Shown: piece by piece, positions 37,929 to 45,090 of the stretch | Numbering within the stretch: the stretch's first letter is position 1 | How the letters are laid out: each line of letters begins with the position of its first letter | Assembly: GCF_001667585.1 (NCBI RefSeq) | Contig: NZ_LZJZ01000093.1 | Coordinates: 1-64,000 of the forward strand | Length of the DNA: 64,000 bases | Reading direction: 5' to 3' | Source of the DNA: Mycobacterium sp. E2733 | GTDB taxonomy: Bacteria > Actinomycetota > Actinomycetes > Mycobacteriales > Mycobacteriaceae | Program-made: the position numbers and the translations under genes | The notes under the pieces: generated by a model | The model's database searches: none | What the model was told of the DNA's origin: nothing | Seen by the model: only the letters and a program-made list of their open reading frames with translations

Positions 37929-38909
37929 ATGAAGGCTACGAGGCCGGACATCGGCGTGCTCGAACGGGCGGTGCTACTCGCCTGTCGCGCCCCATCCGTG
38001 CACAACAGTCAGCCCTGGCGCTGGGTGACCGAGGACGGCGCGCTGCGGCTCTTCGTCGACCGGCAGCGGGCGATCGCGGCCACCGACCATTCGGGCCGAG
38101 AAGTGATCCTGTCCTGTGGCGCCGTCCTGAACCACCTCTGCGTGGCCATGACCGCCGCGGGCTGGGAACCGAGGGTCGATCGGTTTCCCGACCCCGATGA
38201 CCCCGACCAGCTGGCCTCGGTCACCTTCAGCCCGCTGGAGCACGTGACCGAAGCCGAGCACCGCCGCGCCGAGGCGATCCTGCAGCGCCGCACCGACCGG
38301 CTTCCGTTGGGGCGTCCGACGTATTGGGACCTGTTCGAACCCGCCCTGCGCGACACGTTCGACGACGCCGAGGTCACCCTGAGCGTTCTCCCCGACGATG
38401 TGCGGCCGCTCCTGGTCGAGGCGTCGCAACTCACCGAGGAGCTCCGCCGCGACGACTCGTACTATCATGCCGAACTCGACTGGTGGACTTCGTCTTTCGC
38501 CTTGGCCGAGGGGATGCCGCCAAACGCGCTGGCCTCCGACAAGGAGAGCTGGCGGGTCGACGTGGCCCGCAGCTTCCCGGTCAGGAGCCATGCCGACCGG
38601 CGTGGCGAGGTCAAAGTCGATTGGGCGAAGATCCTGGTGCTGTCGACGCCCGAGGACACCAGGTCGGACGTGTTGCGGTGCGGCGAGGTGTTGTCGACGG
38701 TGTTGCTCGAGTGCACGGTCGCCGGGATGGCGACCTGCCCGCTCACCCATCTGATCGAACTGGACGAGAGTCGTGACATCGTGTGCGAACTCGTCGGCCG
38801 GCGGGGTCTGCCGCAAGTGTTGATTCGGGTGGGGATCGCGCCGCCACTGGAACACCTGCCGGCGGCGACACCGCGACGCCCACTGAGCGATGTGCTTCAG
38901 GTCCGTTAA
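37929..38909 (+). CDS. Acg-family nitroreductase-like protein
   Basis: A 326-residue Acg-family protein with [15 protein letters not shown] at residues 18-32, ILSCGAVLNHLCVA, RRTDRLPLGRPTYWD and the C-terminal QVLIRVGIAP. It lies 42 bp after the ACP on the same strand with AGGGGG before its ATG, and so is likely the last gene of the ligase-E1-E2-ACP operon. It is the only Acg-family member here on the plus strand. Confidence 0.85.
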   Translation: MKATRPDIGVLERAVLLACRAPSVHNSQPWRWVTEDGALRLFVDRQRAIAATDHSGREVILSCGAVLNHLCVAMTAAGWEPRVDRFPDPDDPDQLASVTFSPLEHVTEAEHRRAEAILQRRTDRLPLGRPTYWDLFEPALRDTFDDAEVTLSVLPDDVRPLLVEASQLTEELRRDDSYYHAELDWWTSSFALAEGMPPNALASDKESWRVDVARSFPVRSHADRRGEVKVDWAKILVLSTPEDTRSDVLRCGEVLSTVLLECTVAGMATCPLTHLIELDESRDIVCELVGRRGLPQVLIRVGIAPPLEHLPAATPRRPLSDVLQVR

Positions 38910-38946
38910 AGACCTTTGGTCCCCGCCCTGCGGGACTTTCGGCCGG
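38910..38946 (+). promoter_or_regulatory. Tandem DosR boxes upstream of FMN split-barrel gene
   Basis: AGACCTTTGGTCCCC (38910-38924) and GGGACTTTCGGCCGG (38932-38946) are both good DosR boxes with centres 22 bp apart. The second has the complete GGGACTTT half-site. They lie 70-106 bp before the ATG at 39016. Confidence 0.78.
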
Positions 38947-39015
38947 CGCTGGTGGTCGGCCTCGGCCATACCATCGAGTGTGTAGTGCCGTCGACGAAGA
39001 GGACAAGGACAACTG

Positions 39016-39432
39016 ATGTCGCTGATCGATAACGGGGTTTCGATCCTGTCGGTGAACGAATGCTGGGAGCTGCTGGCCGGTGTGACGCTGGGGCGCCTGG
39101 TGACCAGTGTTGGTAACCAGCCCGAGATCTTCCCGGTCAATTACGTCGTGCAACGCAATACCGTGCTGTTTCGTACCGCCGAGGGCACCAAGTTGGTCAG
39201 CACGGCGATCAACAACCGGGTGCTGTTCGAGGTCGACGATCACAACGTCGCCGAGGGATGGAGCGTGATCATCAAGGGCACCGCGCGTTCCTGTCGCAGC
39301 AACGAGGAAATCGAGGAAGCCGAGCGCGCGCAGGTACTGCCCTGGACGGCGACGGAGAAGTCGCACTTCGTGCGGATCATTCCCGAGGCGGTCACGGGCC
39401 GTCGGTTCCGTTTCGGTGTGCCGGTGGAGTGA
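39016..39432 (+). CDS. Pyridoxamine 5'-phosphate oxidase-like FMN-binding protein
   Basis: A 138-residue split-barrel protein of the PNPOx-like class: LGRLVTSVGNQPEIFPVNYVV shown in part as GRLVTS and PVNYVV, then RTAEGTKL and VLFEVDDHN. Such mycobacterial proteins bind FMN or F420; Rv0080 and Rv3129 in the M. tuberculosis DosR regulon are of this kind. Without biochemical data the cofactor is uncertain. It is downstream of tandem DosR boxes and convergent with the DUF2156 gene. Confidence 0.82.
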   Translation: MSLIDNGVSILSVNECWELLAGVTLGRLVTSVGNQPEIFPVNYVVQRNTVLFRTAEGTKLVSTAINNRVLFEVDDHNVAEGWSVIIKGTARSCRSNEEIEEAERAQVLPWTATEKSHFVRIIPEAVTGRRFRFGVPVE

Positions 39433-39441
39433 CGCCCGCGG

Positions 39442-40848
39442 CTAGCCCGACCTGATGTGGCGCGGGCGCGGCAGGAATTCCAGCGACAGCAAGACCAGCA
39501 GCGCCGCCGGAATATGGTGAGCGCACAACACCACGTAGCGCCGCTCGGACAGCGCGTGGAACTTGCGGAGGTAGCGATACAAAGACTCGAGCCGGATCAG
39601 TGGGTCGAGCAAGTGGATCAGCCCCAGCGCGATCCGCTGCAACGGGCCCGGTCGATCGGCCTCGAAGATTTCCGGGAACGCGGCGAACGCGAGCGAAAGA
39701 CGCTGTCCGCCAGTGGCGCCCGCGTGCGTAATCATGTCGACGCTGAGCCGCTCGTCGACGCCGTTGGGGGCGTCCGGGCGGCGGAATGGCACGTCGAGGC
39801 TGACCTCCGATCCCGCGCCGGCGGTCAAGTATCGGTGGAAGGCGACGGCCTGCCCGCGCGCGTCGCGCGCAATGGCCAGCCGCACGCCGGGGAAGCGGCC
39901 TTGCAACGCACCGTCGAGGTTCATGCAGAAACCGCGATCGATGCGCGCCGCGCGGTGCGCGGCGTACAACACCTCGGTCAGCTCCGCCAGCGTTGCGCCG
40001 CTGAGCTTTCGCTCGTCGACGATCTCGGTGGTGACGCCGCAGTTGTGCGTGCGTTGCACCGCTTGGCGCAGGTTGCGAAAGCGGCGCCCCCTGAGGGTGA
40101 AATGGCGGATGTCGACGACGACATCCCGGCCGATCGGCACCGACAGCATCGGTTGCCCGACGGTCTCCCTGCGCCACAACCGGAGGTGGCGTTCGCCGGC
40201 GGCCAAGACGACGATCTGCCATCCCCGGCTGCGGCACATGCGCACGAAATCGGCTACCAGAGCGTCGAATTGCGTCGGATCGCCAATCGGGTCGCCGCTG
40301 ACCACTGCGAAGCCAAGCCGAGCGCGGTAAGCGATCGCCGCGGTGGCGCCGGGGTTGAAGTGGTAGCTCTTGCCGGAGTGCATCGCGAACGGCGCCAATG
40401 GATCCCGTCGCGTGGCGTTGACCAGTGCCCATACCTGGCCCAGCAGCTCCGGCTGCGGTCGCGCCGTGGTGGGCGACATCAGCGCGAGCCCACTGCCGGC
40501 AATCAGAACGTTGCCCAGCACGGCCCAGGACAGGAAATGCGCACCCAGCCCGGCACCCACCGCGGCGGCCGCGTACATCGCGTGTGCGGAGGTCACCGGA
40601 CGGCCGAGAAAGATGCCGCGAGCGATCAAGGCGGCCGCGCCCAGGAGCGCCACCGACCAGCCGAACCGGCCCGGGGCGACTCGTTCGTAGCCGAGATACT
40701 CTCGCGCGGCCAGCACCGCCAGCCAAGCCAGGACGCAAAACAGCATCAGCACGCTGATCCGGCGCACCGCCGGCACATCGGCGCCGACCAAGACCCGCTC
40801 CCCGGCGCGCGCGACGTTGGTGCCGCGGCTTCTGGGGCTGATCTTCAC
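39442..40848 (-). CDS. DUF2156 membrane protein (LPG synthase-like GNAT fold)
   Basis: A 468-residue protein. The first about 130 residues hold hydrophobic segments (MLFCVLAWLAVLAA, VALLGAAALIARGIF, AHAMYAAAAVGAGLGAHFL, VLIAGSGLALM). A C-terminal DUF2156 domain follows (SYHFNPGATAAIAYRAR, GDPIGD, GWQIVVLAAGER), the fold of the phosphatidylglycerol lysyltransferase C-terminus. A last hydrophobic helix (PAALLVLLSLEFL) is near the end. It may transfer an aminoacyl or acyl group to a membrane lipid. GTG at 40848, 7 bp after the USP stop, is the preferred start; the open frame extends into the USP gene. Confidence 0.72.
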   Translation of the reverse strand: MKISPRSRGTNVARAGERVLVGADVPAVRRISVLMLFCVLAWLAVLAAREYLGYERVAPGRFGWSVALLGAAALIARGIFLGRPVTSAHAMYAAAAVGAGLGAHFLSWAVLGNVLIAGSGLALMSPTTARPQPELLGQVWALVNATRRDPLAPFAMHSGKSYHFNPGATAAIAYRARLGFAVVSGDPIGDPTQFDALVADFVRMCRSRGWQIVVLAAGERHLRLWRRETVGQPMLSVPIGRDVVVDIRHFTLRGRRFRNLRQAVQRTHNCGVTTEIVDERKLSGATLAELTEVLYAAHRAARIDRGFCMNLDGALQGRFPGVRLAIARDARGQAVAFHRYLTAGAGSEVSLDVPFRRPDAPNGVDERLSVDMITHAGATGGQRLSLAFAAFPEIFEADRPGPLQRIALGLIHLLDPLIRLESLYRYLRKFHALSERRYVVLCAHHIPAALLVLLSLEFLPRPRHIRSG

Positions 40849-40855
40849 GGCGCCA

Positions 40856-41650
40856 CTAACGCACGACGAGCACGGAGCATTCAGGGTGGCGGAAGAGGGG
40901 ATGCCCTTGGGGCCCGACAAGTTGCGCGAGCTGACCGGCCTCGTCGGCACCGATGACGGCCAGCTGAACCCTCTCGTCGTTGGCACTCAAATAGCTGGCG
41001 ATGGCATGCCTCGTGGTGATCGGGTAGACCCGCACCTCGGGATAGTGCTGCCGCCATTCGGCCACCCGGCGTTCGAATTCGCCGTCGGCGTGCTCGCTGA
41101 GTTCCTCGGCCCGGCCACCCAGAACAAGCAGCGGCGCCCTGCGCAACTTCGCCTCCGCCGCAGCGAAATCGACGACGGCGTCATTGCCGGGCGCGTCTGT
41201 CATCCGGACCACGATCCAGTTGATGTCGGGTGCCGGACGGTCGGATTCGGTCCGCAAGACCGCGACCGGGCAACGCGCCTTCTCGGCGAGCTCCGTCGCC
41301 GTCGAACCCACGATGGAGCGCGCGTACCGGCCGATGCCGACGCAACCGACACAGATCATCTCGGCATCCCAGGACGCCTCCAACAGCACCGAGCCGGCGG
41401 GGCCGCGGGGTACGTCGGTTTCGATCGCGACCGCCTTACCGGTAGCCTCCACCGCCAACCGTGCTGCATGGAGCGACTTCTCGGCGTGCGCGAAGTCGCG
41501 CTCGTAGTCTTCCGCGGAATCGTGCACCGGCTTGATCACGGAGATGAGACGCAGTGGCGCGCCGCGGGTGATCGCCTCGTCGACGCCCCAGAGCGCGGCC
41601 GCGATCGCCGCCGGCGAACCGTCGATTCCTACCAGGATTGGTTTCATCAT
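40856..41650 (-). CDS. Universal stress protein, tandem domains
   Basis: A 264-residue USP. Domain one begins [11 protein letters not shown] and has VGCVGIGRYARSIVGSTAT. Domain two (from about residue 138) begins NWIVVRMTDAPGND and lacks the ATP loop, so only the first half is likely to bind nucleotide. It follows the Rv3134c/Rv2028c pattern. A DosR box lies 49 bp upstream. The DUF2156 gene follows after 7 bp, so the two form an operon. Confidence 0.86.
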   Translation of the reverse strand: MMKPILVGIDGSPAAIAAALWGVDEAITRGAPLRLISVIKPVHDSAEDYERDFAHAEKSLHAARLAVEATGKAVAIETDVPRGPAGSVLLEASWDAEMICVGCVGIGRYARSIVGSTATELAEKARCPVAVLRTESDRPAPDINWIVVRMTDAPGNDAVVDFAAAEAKLRRAPLLVLGGRAEELSEHADGEFERRVAEWRQHYPEVRVYPITTRHAIASYLSANDERVQLAVIGADEAGQLAQLVGPQGHPLFRHPECSVLVVR

Positions 41651-41698
41651 CCGACCTTTCTGCTGTCAAAGGTAGGCCGTTTCGCCCGGTCGGAACTA

Positions 41699-41713
41699 GG
41701 GTCGTTGGGCCTT
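41699..41713 (-). promoter_or_regulatory. DosR box upstream of USP-DUF2156 operon
   Basis: GGGTCGTTGGGCCTT matches the DosR-box pattern and is 49 bp upstream of the USP start at 41650, reading left. Confidence 0.65.
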
Positions 41714-41751
41714 CCGCCGCGGACGGGCAACGTGCGCAAAGCCAGGGCATG

Positions 41752-42387
41752 TCAGGTTGTTTCGACCGACGAGCGGTTCGGCTCTGGCACGGCGGGCCGC
41801 TCCGCCCGGCGCTTGATCGCAAGAATCAGCGCGCGTGTCCCGAGCGCTATCAACGGCCTGGCCAGTTCCATGACGAACACTTCCCCCGGATAGCGCAGGG
41901 CGATTCGAGCGCGTGCCAGCAACCGGACGCGGTCCTCCCAGTGCGGCTGGAGATGAAAGGACAAGACCACGTTCCAGCGCGGCTCGGAACGCGTGGCATT
42001 GAGGACGACGTACTTCTCCGGAACGAGCTCTGCGACGCGTAGCGTCAGCCCGTCGGGTAACCCCATCCAGCCCTCGGGAGCCAGGCGGACCCCATCCCCC
42101 ACCCGCAGTCCCTCGTTATCATCTTGCCCCACAGGGCTTTCCGGACCCGAGCCGTAGAGTTCGCCCCTGCCCATCTGCAGGAGCCAAGACCAGACCACGG
42201 ACGCGGTCGCGTCGATGTCAACCGCCTCGGTCGTTTGAACCGCCGGATCGCTCACCAGGGCGTCACCCGGAACGCGCATCTGCGATTCCGCCTTGGTGGC
42301 ACCCCAGTTGCGGTAGTACCTGCGGGCGCAGTAGAGCACGGTGAGCAACACGGTGGTCTGGGCAATCCGCCTCGTCATGTTGGCCAT
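41752..42387 (-). CDS. SRPBCC (START-like) family protein with N-terminal hydrophobic helix
   Basis: A 211-residue protein. A short N-terminal hydrophobic segment (TTVLLTVLYCARRYY) may anchor it. An SRPBCC fold follows, with VDIDATASVVWSWLLQMG (near residue 55) and VVLSFHLQPH, ending in a basic C-terminal helix. SRPBCC proteins bind small hydrophobic ligands; no substrate is evident. A clear DosR box 37 bp upstream makes it a likely dormancy gene. Confidence 0.72.
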   Translation of the reverse strand: MANMTRRIAQTTVLLTVLYCARRYYRNWGATKAESQMRVPGDALVSDPAVQTTEAVDIDATASVVWSWLLQMGRGELYGSGPESPVGQDDNEGLRVGDGVRLAPEGWMGLPDGLTLRVAELVPEKYVVLNATRSEPRWNVVLSFHLQPHWEDRVRLLARARIALRYPGEVFVMELARPLIALGTRALILAIKRRAERPAVPEPNRSSVETT

Positions 42388-42423
42388 GGCGCCAGTCTGC
42401 GCGGAGCGCCCCGATGCCTACGA

Positions 42424-42438
42424 GGGTCCTTGGTCCTT
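42424..42438 (-). promoter_or_regulatory. DosR box upstream of SRPBCC gene
   Basis: GGGTCCTTGGTCCTT is nearly identical to the box in front of acg (32531). It lies 37 bp upstream of the start at 42387. Confidence 0.7.
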
Positions 42439-42478
42439 GGTGGGGCGCCGATATGCCCTGCGCACCGCACAAGGATCC

Positions 42479-43282
42479 CTAGCCGGCCGGGGTGACCAAG
42501 CCGTAATGCCCGTCGTAGCGGTGGTACAGCACGCCGGCGCAGCCGTAGGCGGCGTGGATGAAGAACAGGAACGGCAGGTCGAGCAGGGCCAGCCGGTTGG
42601 CGGCTCCCTCTTCGGTGAGGCACGGCAGCGGTTGCCGGCTGATGGTCACCGGTAGCGCGTGCTGACTCACCCGGTCGGCCAGAGCCGGCGCGGCCAGCGC
42701 GAGACGGTAGCCCGTCGGCCCGGCGTGATACAGGACGCTTGCGGTGCCCGTGCCCTTCTCCGTGAACAGATGAAAGTCATAGTCGAGCGCGTCCATTTCG
42801 CGGGCGGCGTCGTCGACGGTGCAGGGCGCCATCGTGAACGATTTACGCCGGATGACGCGGCGCTGGTCGGGCGGACGGGGGAAGTAGTTGGGCCGGTGCG
42901 CCGGCTCGGAGTCGTGCCGCCATTCGTGCGGACCCGCCGGCGGCAGCTCGCCGCGGCGTGCCTCCCAGTGCTCGGCGGCGCGCTCCAGGCGGCGGCGCAA
43001 TCGCGCCGCGAGAAGATCGACCGCTTCCCGCGCAGTGTCCGCCTGCACCTGCGCGCGGACCGGCCGGCCGTCGACGTCGAGATTGGCTTGCGCGACGACG
43101 GGCCGCTGCACCGCCGGGTCGCGATGCCTGGTCAGCCTGACGCGGGCGTGCCGCACCGGCCGGCTCGCGTACCGCGTGACTTCACCGACCTTGCGGCGGG
43201 CGTACTCGGCCGCCGCAGGAAGCTCGTCCCGCGTGGTGACCTGGACGTCGATGTCCCGTGGCGATTCTGTTCTGTGGCGCAT
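42479..43282 (-). CDS. rafH: Ribosome hibernation factor, RafH/Rv0079-like
   Basis: A 267-residue protein resembling the DosR-controlled hibernation factor RafH (MSMEG_3935) and Rv0079. The N-terminal about 100 residues are an HPF/S30AE-type domain (VQVTTRDELPAAAEYARRKV in part; RVRLTRHRDPAVQRP). A basic linker and a C-terminal domain follow (AREMDALDYDFHLFTEKGTG, SVLYHAGPTGYRLAL), similar to the dimerisation region of long HPF. It would bind the 30S decoding centre during hypoxia and stabilise ribosomes. GAAGGAG precedes the ATG at 43282. A poor DosR-like site (GGGACAGTACCA, about 43314) is upstream. Confidence 0.82.
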   Translation of the reverse strand: MRHRTESPRDIDVQVTTRDELPAAAEYARRKVGEVTRYASRPVRHARVRLTRHRDPAVQRPVVAQANLDVDGRPVRAQVQADTAREAVDLLAARLRRRLERAAEHWEARRGELPPAGPHEWRHDSEPAHRPNYFPRPPDQRRVIRRKSFTMAPCTVDDAAREMDALDYDFHLFTEKGTGTASVLYHAGPTGYRLALAAPALADRVSQHALPVTISRQPLPCLTEEGAANRLALLDLPFLFFIHAAYGCAGVLYHRYDGHYGLVTPAG

Positions 43283-43350
43283 GATTGAAGGGCTCCTTCA
43301 CGAAACCGGCTGCGGGACAGTACCAAACGTCATCGGACCGCACGGAGCGT

Positions 43351-44178
43351 TCAGTGCAGCACCGGGGTCCGCACCAGCTTCTCCTCGGGTTGGCCGGCGC
43401 TCTCGGAAGCGCCGGTCTCACGCGACAAGAACGCGGTGAGTTCCCCGATGGCGGTCATCAGCGGGGCGGGGAAAACGATGGTGGTGTTCTTCTCCACCCC
43501 GAGTTCGATCAAGGTCTGCAGGTTGCGCAGCTGCAAGGCCAGCGGGTGCCGCATCATGGTGTCGGAGGCGTCGCCGAGGGCGGCGGCGGCACGAGCTTCC
43601 CCCTCGGCCGCAATGATTTTGGCCCGCTTCTCGCGCTCGGCCTCGGCCTCGCGCGCCATGGCGCGTTTCATGCTGTCGGGGAGCTGAATGTCCTTGAGCT
43701 CTACCAAGGTGACCTCCACGCCCCAATCCACCGTGGTGGCGTCGAGGATCTGGCGAATGCTCCCGTTGATCTTCTCGGTCTGGGCAAGCACCTCGTCGAG
43801 GGAATGCTGGCCAACGACATTGCGAAGAGTGGTCTGTGCGATCTGGTCGATCGCGGCGTGGACGTTTTCGATGACGACGACGGCCTTGCGGGCATCGACG
43901 ATCCGGAAATAGGCAACCGCGGCGATGTCGACACTCACGTTGTCGCGGGTGATGATGCCCTGGGACTGGATGGGCATGGTCACGATGCGCATCGAAATCC
44001 GCCACAGGCGGTCGATGATCGGAATGATGATCCGCAACCCGGGTTCGCGAACGCCGATCACGCGGCCGAGGCGGAAATGCACACCCCGTTGATACTGCTG
44101 CACGACCCTGATCGACGCCGCCAGCAACACCGCGACGACCACCCCCAAGACCGCCAGAATCGCGGCAATCTGGCTCAT
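43351..44178 (-). CDS. SPFH/Band 7 (slipin-type) membrane protein
   Basis: A 275-residue slipin. One N-terminal membrane segment (IAAILAVLGVVVAVLLAAS) precedes the SPFH domain: QQYQRGVHFRLGR, GLRIIIPIIDRLWR, ITRDNVSVDI. A coiled-coil flotillin-like region follows, with REAEAEREKRAKIIAAEGEA. Such proteins organise membrane microdomains and protease or transporter complexes. It lies 28 bp after the flavodoxin gene and likely shares its promoter. Many bacterial slipins pair with an NfeD protein; none is seen here. Confidence 0.85.
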   Translation of the reverse strand: MSQIAAILAVLGVVVAVLLAASIRVVQQYQRGVHFRLGRVIGVREPGLRIIIPIIDRLWRISMRIVTMPIQSQGIITRDNVSVDIAAVAYFRIVDARKAVVVIENVHAAIDQIAQTTLRNVVGQHSLDEVLAQTEKINGSIRQILDATTVDWGVEVTLVELKDIQLPDSMKRAMAREAEAEREKRAKIIAAEGEARAAAALGDASDTMMRHPLALQLRNLQTLIELGVEKNTTIVFPAPLMTAIGELTAFLSRETGASESAGQPEEKLVRTPVLH

Positions 44179-44206
44179 GACGACCACCTCGATCCGCCTC
44201 GCATCG

Positions 44207-44692
44207 TTACGAAGCCGCCTGAGAGCCGGCGACCCGCTTGTGAACCCGGGCGGCGAACGCCGCGGCGCGATCGAGGTCGTGCTCGTTGGGCCGCCCCCGG
44301 TTGATTCCACCGATGAATCCGAATGGCCCAACCGTGTCGAATCCTCGGCACGAGAACGATCCGATCACCTCGAAGCCCTTCTGCTCGAGCTTCTCCCGAA
44401 CCGGTTTGTGGTAACCCAACAGCGGAATCTCGCGTGCACCGCTGGTGAAAAAGGTGAATGCCGCGGTCGGGTGGTCGGCGGCCGGGAGTTGCCGGATCAA
44501 TTTGCGCAACCTCGCATCCGTCATCATGTAGTAGATGCCGGAACCGAACCCGACGAGGTCGTAGTCGTGAACGGTTCCGGGATCGACCGACTCCGGTGTG
44601 ACGACCTCGGCACCCAGCGCCTCGGCCATCCGATCGGCGACCAGGCGGGTGTTGCCATGCGACCTCGACGCGCACACGATAAGCGATCTCAT
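44207..44692 (-). CDS. Flavodoxin-like protein
   Basis: A 161-residue flavodoxin-fold protein. The FMN phosphate loop is ASRSHGNTRLVADRMAE near the N-terminus, then LVGFGSGIYYMMTD and FFTSGA, GFDTVGPFGFIGG. It fits a flavodoxin or menaquinone-dependent protoporphyrinogen oxidase-like small flavoprotein acting as electron carrier. The ATG at 44692 is set by AAGGAG six bases upstream. A DosR-like box lies about 90 bp upstream. Confidence 0.8.
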   Translation of the reverse strand: MRSLIVCASRSHGNTRLVADRMAEALGAEVVTPESVDPGTVHDYDLVGFGSGIYYMMTDARLRKLIRQLPAADHPTAAFTFFTSGAREIPLLGYHKPVREKLEQKGFEVIGSFSCRGFDTVGPFGFIGGINRGRPNEHDLDRAAAFAARVHKRVAGSQAAS

Positions 44693-44781
44693 GGCCAACT
44701 CCTTTGCGAATGTGGCTCAGACGGCTCCATGCTCCGCCCGGACTCACGACCCCGGTAAGGGCGCAAAGGCACAGCGCCTTG

Positions 44782-44796
44782 AGGGCCTTGGTCACT
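44782..44796 (-). promoter_or_regulatory. DosR-like box upstream of flavodoxin-slipin operon
   Basis: AGGGCCTTGGTCACT keeps the TTGGTC half and part of the other half-site. It is weaker than the neighbouring box at 44858. It lies 90 bp before the flavodoxin start, reading left. Confidence 0.5.
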
Positions 44797-44857
44797 TCTG
44801 CGAATCACACCTGGTGAGAGGCGGGAATTGGCGGACAAACGGAGGTCCTTCGCGGTC

Positions 44858-44872
44858 GGGACTTCGGTCCCT
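44858..44872 (+). promoter_or_regulatory. DosR box upstream of small ORF and protease
   Basis: GGGACTTCGGTCCCT is one of the most symmetrical DosR boxes in the window. It lies 35 bp before the GTG of the 60-residue ORF at 44908, so the spacing suits a leaderless or very short-leader transcript. Confidence 0.75.
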
Positions 44873-44907
44873 ATCCACGTGCCCGGCGAACCGGTCGAAT
44901 AAGGGGT

Positions 44908-45090
44908 GTGACTGTGGCAGTTCCCGCAACGGATGCCGGTGCAAAGGTGATCGTCCTCGAGTCGCATCCGGCCTGGATTTCGGCGCAACGACATGCCGTC
45001 GAACTCGTCGAGGCGATGCGCCGTCACCCGTCATCGACGGCCCGCCCCGCCGGTTGGGCCCAAGCCCGGCTCCGGCGGCCCCGGCCGTGA
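44908..45090 (+). CDS. Small ORF coupled to the secreted protease
   Basis: A 60-residue ORF starting with GTG (VTVAVPATDAGAKVIVLES), ending in a basic tail (QARLRRPRP). No family is recognised. Evidence that it is translated is positional. It starts 35 bp after a near-perfect DosR box. Its stop overlaps the GTG start of the protease gene in a GTGA arrangement, the usual sign of coupling. It could be a regulatory leader peptide or a truncated gene. Confidence 0.45.
   Translation: MTVAVPATDAGAKVIVLESHPAWISAQRHAVELVEAMRRHPSSTARPAGWAQARLRRPRP

Noticed and set aside
43314-43328. GGGACAGTACCAAAC as a DosR box for the hibernation factor
   Set aside because: Only the left half-site is present; position is suitable but the sequence is too weak to annotate.
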